NCBI GenBank assembly: GCA_022827905.1
Contig: JAJEIQ010000022.1
Coordinates: forward strand, 1-52,066
From: Pseudomonadales bacterium
GTDB taxonomy: Bacteria > Pseudomonadota > Gammaproteobacteria > Pseudomonadales > Azotimanducaceae
DNA: 52,066 bases
Reading direction: 5' to 3'
Shown: in pieces, positions 8,243 to 16,589 of the stretch
Position numbering within the stretch: the first letter of the stretch is position 1
How the letters are laid out: every line of letters starts with the position of its first letter
Notes under the pieces: model-generated
Databases searched by the model: none
Seen by the model: the letters and a program-made list of their open reading frames with translations, nothing else
Told to the model about the DNA's origin: nothing
Translations under genes and position numbers: made by a program

Positions 8243-9586
8243 ATGCAGGCTACACGGCAATTGGCTCAGCGTGTCGTTGACACCCGCACCGAATGCATTC
8301 CCGAGGCGGCGCGGACGGTCGCGCGCCAAGCGTTGATGGACTTCATCGGCGTCGCAATTGCCGGTGCGCGTGAGCCGCTTGCCGATATTCTGGCGGCGGA
8401 AATCGACGCCGAAGGCGGTCATCCCCAGGCCCAGCTCCTAGGTCGTTCGGGCCGCGCTTCGGTGCGCCAGGCGGCGCTGTTCAACGGCTCCGCCGGCCAT
8501 GCCCACGACTACGACGACGTTCATACCGCCATGACCGGCCATCCCACAGTGCCTGTGGCGCCAGCAGTTCTGGCCTTGGCCGAGCATCTCGGCCGAAGCG
8601 GCGCGGAGGTCATTGCCTCCTTTTGCGCCGGCGTGGATGCCGAGTGCATTCTCGGCCGCTTCGCCGGTGCCAACCACTACGCTCGCGGTTGGCATGCCAC
8701 CGGCACGCTGGGGGCCTTCGGCGCGGCCGCCGCAGCGGCCCGATTGCGCCAGCTCGATGCGCGGGAGACCGCCGCTGCGCTCGGCATCGCCGGCACCCAG
8801 GCCGCAGGCCTCAAGTCGCAGTTCGGCACCATGTGCAAGCCGCTGCATGCGGGCCACGCCGCCGCCACCGGCGTTGATGCCGCCAATCTGGCCGCCCGGG
8901 GCTTCACCAGCCGCTTGGACATTCTCGAGGCCGACCAGGGCTTTCTCGCCACCCAAAGCGAGTGCGGCAGCGCCGAGCAATGGCAAAACGCGCTGGCGGT
9001 GCCCGCCTACACCCAGGACATCTGCTTCAAGTACCACGCTGCCTGCTACCTGACCCACTCCTCCATCGAAGCGATCCGGACCCTAAGCGAACGCCACGGC
9101 CTCAAGCCCAAGGACATCGCCGAGGTGGACATTCGGGTGGACAAGGGCCATCTCAAGGTCTGCAACATCCCCAAGCCCAACACCGGGCTTGAAGCCAAGT
9201 TCAGCCTGCGCCTCACCGCCGCAATGGCACTCTCCGGGGTGAATACGGCCAGCATCGACGTCTTCACCGACGAGTTGGCCAAGGACGCTGAGCTCAGGGC
9301 GCTGCGCGACCGGGTCAGCGTCGCCGCCCACGCCGAGCGCAACCCGGACAGCATTGTCGACATCCGCACCCGGGATGGCCACAACCACACCGAAGCCTGC
9401 AACGTCGCCATCCCCATGACCGATCTGGACGCCCAATGGCGCAAGCTCGAAACCAAGTTCCGCGCCCTGGTCGCCCCGCGCTTGGGCGATGCAGCCGCCG
9501 ACGCCATCATCGACGCCTGCCACGAGCTGGAGCAAGCCGACAGCGTCGCTCCCCTGATGCAGTTGGTAAGGAGCGCTGATGACTAG
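8243..9586 (+). CDS. MmgE/PrpD family protein
   Basis: This protein of about 447 residues is an MmgE/PrpD-family member (2-methylcitrate dehydratase, cis-aconitate decarboxylase and relatives). It has the motif LMDFIGVAIAGA, the NGSAGHAHDYDDVH block and GTMCKPLHAGHAAATGV with conserved Lys and His residues. The ATG at 8243 has GAGGAT seven bases upstream; an ATG at 8234 and a TTG at 8228 are alternatives. It is the first gene of a tight plus-strand operon with MaoC, CitE and acyl-CoA dehydrogenase genes. A PrpD homologue also occurs in the Pseudomonas aeruginosa itaconate locus, which suggests a role with C5-dicarboxylic acids. Confidence 0.85.
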   Translation: MQATRQLAQRVVDTRTECIPEAARTVARQALMDFIGVAIAGAREPLADILAAEIDAEGGHPQAQLLGRSGRASVRQAALFNGSAGHAHDYDDVHTAMTGHPTVPVAPAVLALAEHLGRSGAEVIASFCAGVDAECILGRFAGANHYARGWHATGTLGAFGAAAAAARLRQLDARETAAALGIAGTQAAGLKSQFGTMCKPLHAGHAAATGVDAANLAARGFTSRLDILEADQGFLATQSECGSAEQWQNALAVPAYTQDICFKYHAACYLTHSSIEAIRTLSERHGLKPKDIAEVDIRVDKGHLKVCNIPKPNTGLEAKFSLRLTAAMALSGVNTASIDVFTDELAKDAELRALRDRVSVAAHAERNPDSIVDIRTRDGHNHTEACNVAIPMTDLDAQWRKLETKFRALVAPRLGDAAADAIIDACHELEQADSVAPLMQLVRSADD

Positions 9587-10067
9587 CGAAGACTTTCGCG
9601 CCCGGGCGGTGCACATGCCCAAGGGCAACCGCTTTGAGGACATGACGCCGGGCCGGGTGTTCGAACATCATTGGGGCCGCACCTTGACCGACGGGGACAA
9701 CGCCGCCTTCACCACCCAGACGCTGTCCTTCTGCCCGCTCTACTTCAACGCACCCTATGCCGAGTCCATGGGCCATCCCGACGTGCAGGTCAATCCGCTG
9801 CTGGTGTTCAACACCGTTTTCGGGTTGAGCGTGGAGGACTTGAGCGAAGGCGGCGGCCCGTTCTTGGGCGTGGACGAATGTCAATTCATCCAGCCCGTCT
9901 ATCCCGGCGATACCCTGACCGCCCGAAGCACCGTGGAGAACGCCAAGACCTCCAACAGCCAGCCGAAGTTCGGCATCGTGACATGGCATACGCAAGGCTT
10001 CAACCAACGCGGTGAAGCCGTGATCGAGTTTCGTCGCACCAATCTCGTTCGCAAGCGGAGTCGCTGA
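9579..10067 (+). CDS. MaoC-family hydratase, first of two (mesaconyl/itaconyl-CoA hydratase-like)
   Basis: The 162-residue protein is a single-hotdog MaoC-type enoyl-CoA hydratase/dehydratase. FEDMTPGRVFEHHWGRTLTDGDN, NPLLVFNTVFGL, FIQPVYPGDTL and GFNQRGEAVIEFRRTNLVRKR strongly recall the N-terminal half of beta-methylmalyl-CoA dehydratase (mesaconyl-CoA hydratase). It overlaps the PrpD-like gene by 8 bases and shares one base with the next MaoC gene. The two small MaoC proteins may together equal the usual double-hotdog enzyme of about 345 residues. Itaconyl-CoA hydratase is the alternative. Confidence 0.83.
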   Translation: MTSEDFRARAVHMPKGNRFEDMTPGRVFEHHWGRTLTDGDNAAFTTQTLSFCPLYFNAPYAESMGHPDVQVNPLLVFNTVFGLSVEDLSEGGGPFLGVDECQFIQPVYPGDTLTARSTVENAKTSNSQPKFGIVTWHTQGFNQRGEAVIEFRRTNLVRKRSR

Positions 10068-10555
10068 TGGCACTGACCGGTGACGGCAACTACTTCGAGG
10101 ACTTCGAGCAGGGCGCGGTCATGCGCCACGCCCGGGGCAAGACCATGTGCGAACAGGACAACGTGGGCATCACCCTGCAAGTGCTGAACACCGCCGAGGG
10201 CCACTTCAACGAAGACCTGATGCAAAGGAACGCCATGGGCCGCGAGGGCTGGAATTCCCGGCTGCAGTTCGGCGGCGTCACCATCGCCATGGTGATTGGC
10301 ATGGCCATGCAGGATACCGGCGAGAACGCCGTCGCCGAGCTTGGCCTCGACAAGATTCGCCTCAAGGCGCCGGTGTTCCACGGCGACACGCTCTACGCCT
10401 ACAGCGAAGTGCTGGAAAAGCGTCAAAGCGACCAACCCAACGCCGGCGTCGTCGTTTTCAAGCACTACGGCGTCAACCAGAAGGACCAGGTCGTGTTCGA
10501 AGGCGAACGCACCCTGTTAGTCAAGAAAAAACCAACCGAAACGAGGAACCGATGA
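10067..10555 (+). CDS. MaoC-family hydratase, second of two
   Basis: This is a second 162-residue MaoC-type hotdog protein, with FEDFEQGAVMRHARGKTMCEQDN, LQFGGVTIAMVIGMAM, APVFHGDTLYAYSEVLEK and GVNQKDQVVFEGERTLLVKKK. Its start overlaps the stop of the first MaoC gene (TGATG), and its stop overlaps the ATG of the CoA-lyase gene in an ATGA. It is related to the first copy but clearly divergent, so an obligate heterodimer is a reasonable reading. Its partner and position next to the lyase point to hydration of a branched unsaturated dicarboxyl-CoA. Confidence 0.83.
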   Translation: MALTGDGNYFEDFEQGAVMRHARGKTMCEQDNVGITLQVLNTAEGHFNEDLMQRNAMGREGWNSRLQFGGVTIAMVIGMAMQDTGENAVAELGLDKIRLKAPVFHGDTLYAYSEVLEKRQSDQPNAGVVVFKHYGVNQKDQVVFEGERTLLVKKKPTETRNR

Positions 10556-11463
10556 GTTCACAACCCCGACGCCCCCGCCGCTGCCAGCTTTCCGTGCCCG
10601 GCAGTTCCGAAAAAATGATGGCCAAGGCCGCCGGCCTCGACCTTGACCACGTGTTTCTCGATTTGGAGGATGCCGTGGCTCCCAACGCCAAGGCAGATGC
10701 CCGGGGGCTGGTGGTCGAGGCCATCAACGGCTTGGAATGGCAGCCGCGCACCGTCTGCGTGCGCATCAACGACGTGGAGACCGAATGGTGCCACGACGAC
10801 ATCATCGAGGTGGTGACCGGCGCCGGCGTCAAGCTCGACACCATCATGCTCACCAAGGCCAAGCGGGCGGCGGACGTGATCTTCGTGCACCTGATGCTCG
10901 ACCAGCTTGAGATGAAGCTCGGCCTCACCCGGCGCATCGGCATCGAGTGCCTGATCGAGGAGGTCGAGGGCATGATGAACGTCAATGAGATCGCCGCCTG
11001 CTCCGACCGCTTGGAGTGCCTCGTGTTCGGCATGGGCGACTATTCCGCCAGCCAGCAGATTCAGATCGCCACCATCGGCGGCGCAGGCGGCTATCCGCCG
11101 GACCTCTGGCACTATCCCCGCTACCAAATGACCATCGCCTGCCGGGCCAACGGCATCGATCCCGTGGACGGCCCCTACGCCAACTTCCGCAATCCCGAGG
11201 GCTACCGCAAGGAGGCCGAACGGGCCCATGCACTGGGCATGGCCGGCAAGTGGGCGATCCATCCGAGCCAAATTGAGATGGCCAACGAAGTTTTCACGCC
11301 CTCCGCGGCTGATGTCGCCTCGGCCCGGGCGCAGAAGGCCGCCTACGATGAGGCGCTGGCCCAAGGCATCGGCTCCATCAACGTCGATGGGGTGATGGTC
11401 GATGCGGCAAGCATCCGCCTCGTGCAGAACACCATCGACCGCGCCGACCTGATCGGCATCTGA
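10552..11463 (+). CDS. HpcH/HpaI/CitE-type CoA lyase (malyl-CoA / beta-methylmalyl-CoA or citramalyl-CoA lyase)
   Basis: The start is the ATG at 10552, in an ATGA overlap with the preceding gene; the frame is open further upstream but only as a shadow. The 303-residue protein is a CitE-family TIM-barrel lyase with the metal site region VFLDLEDAVAPNAK, VCVRINDVET, the IECLIEEVEGMMN block and KWAIHPSQIEMANEVFTP. By eye it is close to the Mcl1 group, which splits malyl-CoA or beta-methylmalyl-CoA to glyoxylate plus an acyl-CoA. (S)-citramalyl-CoA lyase, yielding pyruvate plus acetyl-CoA, is the competing assignment. Confidence 0.85.
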   Translation: MSSQPRRPRRCQLSVPGSSEKMMAKAAGLDLDHVFLDLEDAVAPNAKADARGLVVEAINGLEWQPRTVCVRINDVETEWCHDDIIEVVTGAGVKLDTIMLTKAKRAADVIFVHLMLDQLEMKLGLTRRIGIECLIEEVEGMMNVNEIAACSDRLECLVFGMGDYSASQQIQIATIGGAGGYPPDLWHYPRYQMTIACRANGIDPVDGPYANFRNPEGYRKEAERAHALGMAGKWAIHPSQIEMANEVFTPSAADVASARAQKAAYDEALAQGIGSINVDGVMVDAASIRLVQNTIDRADLIGI

Positions 11464-12642
11464 ATGACCGAGCACTACCTCACCGAAGAGCGCCGCATGA
11501 TTCAGGATGTGGCCCGGGAGTTCACCAAGAACGAAGTGCTGCCGGCGGCCAACGCGCTGGATCCCGTTCAAGGCGAAATCCCCATGGCGCTGCGCGACAA
11601 GATGGGCGAACTGGGCTACTTCGGCATCCAGATGTCCGAAGAGCATGGCGGCATGGGCCTTGGCGTCTTTGAATACTGCCTAGTGGCCGAGGAGTTGGCC
11701 CGGGGCTGGATGAGCGTCGCCAGCATCATCGCCCGGGCGGCCTCCCTGATGAGCGTCGGCGGCTGGCCGGAGGACAAGCGCCGCGAATTGACCGCCAAGG
11801 CCGCCCAAGGCAAGTACCTGGCAGCCGTCTCCCTTTCCGAGCCCAACGTCGGTTCCGATCTCGCCTCGGTCAGTTGCCGGGCGGTGCTCGACGGCGACGA
11901 GTGGGTGATCACCGGCAACAAGTACTGGTGCACCTTCGCCGATGGCGCCGACTACATTCAATTGCTGGCCCGTGCCGAGGGCAGCGACGACCCAGCGCTC
12001 AAGGGCCTGAAGAACTTCATCATCGAAAAGGAGCGCGGCAGCCTGCCGGAAGGCTGCTCCGGATCGCCCATCCCCAAGATCGGCTATTTCGGCTGGAACA
12101 CCTTTGAACTGGCCTTCGACGGCTGCCGCATTCCCAAGGAGAACGTCATCACCGGCGGCACCGGCGACGGCTTCAAGAACACCGTCAACTGGCTGAACGT
12201 GGCCCGGGCGCATACCGCGGCCCGCTCCATCGGCTTGGCGCGGGGGGCGCTGGAGGACGCCATGGACTACGCCCAGGAGCGGGTCCAGTTCGGCGTCCCC
12301 ATCGCCGACTTCCAGGAAACCCGCTTCAAGATCGCCCGCATGGCCAGCGACGTGGAGGCCGCTCGACAACTCATGTACCACGTCGCCACGCTCATGGACA
12401 ACGGCGAGAAGGCGGACCGGGAAGCCGCCATGGTGAAGTGGTACGCCAGCGAGATGGCCGAGCGGGTCACCTCCGACGCTCTGCAAATTCTGGGCGGCGC
12501 CGGCTACACCAAGCTGCACGCCGTCGAACGCCACTGGCGCGACGCCCGCCTGACCAAAATCTTCGAGGGCACCAGCGAGATTCAACTGCGCATCATTTCC
12601 GACCGGCTGCTGGGCAGGCCGTCGAGCCGCAATCTGGCCTAG
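11464..12642 (+). CDS. Acyl-CoA dehydrogenase
   Basis: This 392-residue flavoenzyme has the standard acyl-CoA dehydrogenase architecture. Its signatures are LSEPNVGSDLASV, ITGNKYWCTFADGADY, ERVQFGVPIADFQETRFKIA, DALQILGGAGYTKLHAVERHWRDARLTKIFEGTSEIQ and the Glu of the EGT motif. It follows the lyase stop directly, so it belongs to the same operon. A dehydrogenase also sits in the P. aeruginosa itaconate locus; there its role is unclear. Substrate is likely a short-chain or branched acyl-CoA, which the sequence alone cannot settle. Confidence 0.88.
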   Translation: MTEHYLTEERRMIQDVAREFTKNEVLPAANALDPVQGEIPMALRDKMGELGYFGIQMSEEHGGMGLGVFEYCLVAEELARGWMSVASIIARAASLMSVGGWPEDKRRELTAKAAQGKYLAAVSLSEPNVGSDLASVSCRAVLDGDEWVITGNKYWCTFADGADYIQLLARAEGSDDPALKGLKNFIIEKERGSLPEGCSGSPIPKIGYFGWNTFELAFDGCRIPKENVITGGTGDGFKNTVNWLNVARAHTAARSIGLARGALEDAMDYAQERVQFGVPIADFQETRFKIARMASDVEAARQLMYHVATLMDNGEKADREAAMVKWYASEMAERVTSDALQILGGAGYTKLHAVERHWRDARLTKIFEGTSEIQLRIISDRLLGRPSSRNLA

Positions 12643-12660
12643 CGAAAGATACGCCAACCG

Positions 12661-13743
12661 ATGAGTGCCGCTAGGAAACTCGTTGTCGACGGGCCCTTCC
12701 CCATGCGCCGGGGCGTCTTGGAAAGCCCCACCATCGCCTTCGAAACCTTGGGCGCGCTCAATCCCCAAGCGGACAACGCGGTGCTGGTCTTCACGGGCCT
12801 CTCGCCATCCGCCCATATCGCCTCTTCGCCCGAAGACCCCTCGGCGGGTTGGTGGGAGGACATGGTCGGCCCGGACAAGCCCATCGACACGAGCCGCTAC
12901 TTCGTGGTCTGCATCAACTCCCTGGGCAGTTGCTTCGGCTCCACCGGGCCCGCTTCGATCAACCCGGCCACCAACACCCACTACCGGCTCGATTTCCCGG
13001 TGCTTTGCCTAGAGGACGTCGCCTCGGCAGGCGCCCAGGTGCTCGACCACCTGCGCATCGACCGGGCCCACACCGTGGTCGGTGCTTCGATGGGTGGCAT
13101 GACGGCGCTGGCCTTCACCTTGCTGCATCCCGGCCGCAGCCGCAGACTGGTGTCGATTTCCGCCGCCGCCCGCAGCCTGCCCTTCTCCATCGCGCTGCGC
13201 TCCCTGCAGCGGGAGATCATTCGCCGCGACCCCGAATGGCGCCAAGGACTCTACGACTTCGAAAGAGGCCCCATCACCGGGATGCGGCTGGCGCGCAAGC
13301 TCGGCATGATCACTTACCGGTCAGCGGCCGAGTGGGCGCAGCGTTTCGGGCGCGAGCGGGCCACGGCGGAGCCGCCCCACGAGCATCCGTTCGGCATCGA
13401 CTTCGAGGTCGAATCCTACTTGGAGGCCCACGCCAATCGATTCATCGGCGCGTTCGACGCCAATTGCTACCTCTACCTGTCGCGGGCCATGGACCTGTTC
13501 GACGCCGCCGACCACGGCGGCACCCTGGACCGGGCCGTAAGGCAAGTCGAGTTGGAGCAAGCGCTGATCATCGGCGTGGGGTCGGACTTCCTCTTCCCCG
13601 CCCACCAACAGGCCGAACTGGCTGCCACCTTGAAGCCGCACATCACGGACGTGGAATTCAAACGCCTCGACTCCATTCAAGGCCACGACTCATTCCTAGT
13701 CGATATGGATCGTTTCCGGCCCGCCGTTGCCGGTTTTTTCTAG
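12661..13743 (+). CDS. MetX-like alpha/beta-hydrolase (homoserine/serine O-acyltransferase family)
   Basis: The 360-residue protein belongs to the MetX family, which moves an acetyl or succinyl group from CoA to the hydroxyl of homoserine or serine. It shows INSLGSCFGSTGPASINP, the nucleophile elbow GASMGGM (Ser143), an Asp in GVGSDFLFP and the catalytic His in IQGHDSFLVD. It begins 18 bases after the acyl-CoA dehydrogenase, as the last gene of the operon. Its link to the C5-dicarboxyl-CoA genes is unexplained. True MetX, serine O-succinyltransferase or an acyl-CoA hydrolase-like role are all possible. Confidence 0.8.
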   Translation: MSAARKLVVDGPFPMRRGVLESPTIAFETLGALNPQADNAVLVFTGLSPSAHIASSPEDPSAGWWEDMVGPDKPIDTSRYFVVCINSLGSCFGSTGPASINPATNTHYRLDFPVLCLEDVASAGAQVLDHLRIDRAHTVVGASMGGMTALAFTLLHPGRSRRLVSISAAARSLPFSIALRSLQREIIRRDPEWRQGLYDFERGPITGMRLARKLGMITYRSAAEWAQRFGRERATAEPPHEHPFGIDFEVESYLEAHANRFIGAFDANCYLYLSRAMDLFDAADHGGTLDRAVRQVELEQALIIGVGSDFLFPAHQQAELAATLKPHITDVEFKRLDSIQGHDSFLVDMDRFRPAVAGFF

Positions 13744-13776
13744 GGGCCACGGGTTGGCTGCGCTAAGGGGAGCGCA

Positions 13777-14424
13777 CTACCCTTTGCCGGAAGACCCAAG
13801 CGACTGCTCGGCGAAGCCAAGCAACGCCTCGGCATCCAGATAGCCGCCTGCCAAGAGCCGCCGTTCGCCGCCCGCCTCGCAAAGCACCGACGGCAGCGCG
13901 TTGGTGCCGAAGTCCCGGGAGGTGTTGATCTGAAAGCGCACTTCGGCACGCACCTTCTCAGACCCGGCCGCTTGGAGGAACGCATCGCGCCCCACGCCCA
14001 AACCCATCGCCGTTTCCGCCAAGGTTTCAAGATCGTTGATGTCCACGCCATCGACGAAAAAGCGCTGCTGCAACGCGTGCAGGTAGTCGAATGGCGGTTC
14101 GCCAAGCAACTCCCGAACGGCCTGCACGGCAACGCAGGGCAAGGTGCTGTTGTAGATCAACGGCGTCGGCAGCTTGAAGCCGAATGCCTGGCCGGTGGTG
14201 GCTTGGACCTCGCGCCAAATGCCCATCAAGTGATCGCGCCCAAACTCGCCGATCGGCTGGGTGCCGTGCACGTTGATGCCGCCGAGCAGCACATCGAACG
14301 CCTCCGGCATCGCCGCCCGTGCCCGATCCACCTCCGGCGTCATGCCCCAGCACCAGGAGCACATCGGATCGGTGACGATCAGGATTTTTGCACCGCCGGT
14401 CTCGATTGACGCCGCGTCCTTCAC
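13777..14424 (-). CDS. DsbA/FrnE-family thiol oxidoreductase
   Basis: This 215-residue protein has a thioredoxin fold with an active-site CSWC (Cys22-Cys25) in VTDPMCSWCWG and the cis-Pro region TNALPSVLCEAGG, as in the DsbA/2-hydroxychromene isomerase/FrnE group. No signal peptide is seen, so it is probably cytoplasmic. The start is a GTG that overlaps the stop of the selD fusion gene as GTGA. It is the last gene in a run of seven minus-strand genes. A neighbouring SelD, rhodanese and MauD-like protein suggest a shared thiol or selenium redox theme, but this is inference. Confidence 0.82.
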   Translation of the reverse strand: MKDAASIETGGAKILIVTDPMCSWCWGMTPEVDRARAAMPEAFDVLLGGINVHGTQPIGEFGRDHLMGIWREVQATTGQAFGFKLPTPLIYNSTLPCVAVQAVRELLGEPPFDYLHALQQRFFVDGVDINDLETLAETAMGLGVGRDAFLQAAGSEKVRAEVRFQINTSRDFGTNALPSVLCEAGGERRLLAGGYLDAEALLGFAEQSLGSSGKG

Positions 14425-16589
14425 CGGTCGTCAGCGGCCTCGGGTGTGGAGCGGACGACGACACGCGCGCCCTCTGTCATGACGCCAACGCTGGCGCAGT
14501 GGGCGTATCCGGCATCCCGCAAGGCGCGCAGGCAAGCCGCGGCCTCGGATTCGGGGACCGAAGCCAGCAGGCCGCCAGCGGTCTGCGGGTCGGCCAGCAG
14601 TCGTACCGTGGGATCCGCTGGCAGGCAGCCGCGCAGCTCGAAGGACTCCAGCCGACTTTCGTTCTCGGCTTGCAACACGCTGGCCGCGCCCCGTTCGAAC
14701 GCCGCCATCGCGCCATCCAAGGCAGGCAGGCTGTCCAACCAAATCTCAGCGCCCAATCCACTGGCCTCCAGCATTTCCGCCAAGTGTCCGATCAGGCCGA
14801 AGCCGGTGACGTCGGTGGCGGCACGAACGCCGTGCCGGCGCAGCACCGCCAGCGCTGCGGCGTTGGAATGGTCAAGGCGGCGCAGCGCGTCCTGAACCTG
14901 GGCGGTGGGCGCCAGATCGCGCATGTGGGCTGCAAGCAGCACGCCGATCCCCGAGGGCTTGGTGAGGATCAACCGGTCCCCTGGTCGGGCGCCGCCCTTG
15001 GCAAGGGGAGGCTCCACAGCCGCACCGCTGACCGCCAAGCCCAATGACAATTCGGCGCCTTCAGCGGAGTGGCCGCCCACCAGCGGCACGCCGTCGGCGT
15101 TCAACACTTCCACCGCGCCAAGCAGCATTTGGTAGAGCTCATCCTCCATCAGCGCCTCGGACATGAGGGGCACCGTGGCCAAGGCCATGGCGCTGGTCGG
15201 CATGGCACCCATGGCGTAGATGTCGTTCAGGCAGTGGTGGGCGGTGAGACGCCCGAACCGATAAGGGTCGTCCACTAAGCTGCGGAAGCCGTCGATGGTC
15301 AACGCCAAGGGTGCCGGATTGGGGGCCAGCAACGCCGCATCGTCACCGATGCCCTGCAGCAGATGAGCGCCCGATTGAGCTGGCAGCCGCGCCAGCGCCC
15401 GGTTGAGCACGCCGGCCCCGATCTTGGCACCGCAGCCGCCGCAGCGCATGGCCTCCAGCCCGTCGCCGCCTTCCAGTTCCCCATCGTCCATGGCCGGCAG
15501 GTCCTGGTAGCGCCGCATGAAGCGCCGATCAATCCACAGCTTCCAATGCCAAGCCCAGCGCCCGGAAATGGCCAAGGGGCCTCTGGAAGCCACCGCTCGG
15601 CCGTCACCGGTGCCGATCAGGCTGAGGGCGCGGCGCTGGGGCCGAAAGCGGCGCGCCGAACGACCTTCAAGGACGAGGCGCAGATTGCCAGCCAGCGGGG
15701 GACCAGCGCGCACCGCGTAAACACCGGACTTGGGACGGGCGCCGTCGTCGAAATGGGCGATGTCCCCGGCGGCGTAAACCCGTTCATGGGACACCGACCG
15801 CAGGGTGGCGTCCACGCGGATGAAGCCCTTGCCATCGGTGGCCAGCCCGCTGTCGCGCACCCAGGGCGGCGCTTGAACGCCCGTCACCCAGAAGAGGTGG
15901 TCGAAGGCCACTTCCTCCCCATCCTCAAGGCGGAGCGCTTCGGGCGATCCTGATGCCACCAGGCCGCGTACCAAGGCGATGTCCGCCTTGGCCAACTCGC
16001 CGAGGAGCAACCGTCTCGCCATGCGGCCATGGCCGGGCAGAATGTCGGCAGCCACCACCCTGATGTCAGTGGAGTCCGGCAGCACCCGGCGCGCGGCCAA
16101 GGCCAATTCAAGCCCCCCCGCCCCGCCGCCGACCAGCACCAGCTTGGCGTTGGGGCCGATGCGGTCGCGCAACTTGTCCCATTCGGGCAGAAAGCGGCCG
16201 ATGGGCTTGACGCAAACACCGAGATCCACGGGAGCCTCAGGTGCCGCTCCGCAGTTGATGGACAGCAGGTCAAAGCGAACGGGCGGGCGGTGAAGGCAGT
16301 GGACCAAGCCGGCGTCCAAATCCAACGCGGCGACCTCATCGTCGATGAGACGGGCGCCCGCGAAGCGGCACAGCGGGCCGAGATCGATGTGAATGTCGTC
16401 CCAGTCGTGAAACCCGGCGACGTAGCCGGGCAGCATGCCCGAATAGGGCGTGTGGACCTCCCGGGCGATGACCGTGGCTCGAACGCCCTCCAAGTTCGCC
16501 ATGCCAAAGGACTTGAGCGCCTGAACATGGCTGTGTCCGCCGCCGATCAACAAGAGGTCGCGGCGGGGCGGCTTGGACGACGCCTTCAT
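14421..16589 (-). CDS. selD: Selenide, water dikinase fused to an FAD-dependent pyridine nucleotide oxidoreductase
   Basis: This is a 722-residue two-domain protein. Residues 1 to about 370 form an NDH-2-like flavoprotein (DLLLIGGGHSHVQAL for FAD, LVLVGGGAGGLELALAA for NAD(P), VYAAGDIAHF near the FAD). Residues from about 380 form SelD, with RCGGCGAKIG (active Cys386 and Lys389), GIGDDAALL and DVTGFGLIGHL. SelD makes selenophosphate from selenide and ATP. The catalytic residue is Cys, not Sec. Such fusions are known in cyanobacteria and other bacteria, and the flavin domain may supply selenide. ATGA and GTGA overlaps join it to both neighbours. No selA, selB or selU gene is nearby. Confidence 0.92.
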   Translation of the reverse strand: MKASSKPPRRDLLLIGGGHSHVQALKSFGMANLEGVRATVIAREVHTPYSGMLPGYVAGFHDWDDIHIDLGPLCRFAGARLIDDEVAALDLDAGLVHCLHRPPVRFDLLSINCGAAPEAPVDLGVCVKPIGRFLPEWDKLRDRIGPNAKLVLVGGGAGGLELALAARRVLPDSTDIRVVAADILPGHGRMARRLLLGELAKADIALVRGLVASGSPEALRLEDGEEVAFDHLFWVTGVQAPPWVRDSGLATDGKGFIRVDATLRSVSHERVYAAGDIAHFDDGARPKSGVYAVRAGPPLAGNLRLVLEGRSARRFRPQRRALSLIGTGDGRAVASRGPLAISGRWAWHWKLWIDRRFMRRYQDLPAMDDGELEGGDGLEAMRCGGCGAKIGAGVLNRALARLPAQSGAHLLQGIGDDAALLAPNPAPLALTIDGFRSLVDDPYRFGRLTAHHCLNDIYAMGAMPTSAMALATVPLMSEALMEDELYQMLLGAVEVLNADGVPLVGGHSAEGAELSLGLAVSGAAVEPPLAKGGARPGDRLILTKPSGIGVLLAAHMRDLAPTAQVQDALRRLDHSNAAALAVLRRHGVRAATDVTGFGLIGHLAEMLEASGLGAEIWLDSLPALDGAMAAFERGAASVLQAENESRLESFELRGCLPADPTVRLLADPQTAGGLLASVPESEAAACLRALRDAGYAHCASVGVMTEGARVVVRSTPEAADDR

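Noticed and set aside
11680-12981. 433-codon open frame on the minus strand
   Set aside because: It is opposite the acyl-CoA dehydrogenase; no recognisable domain.
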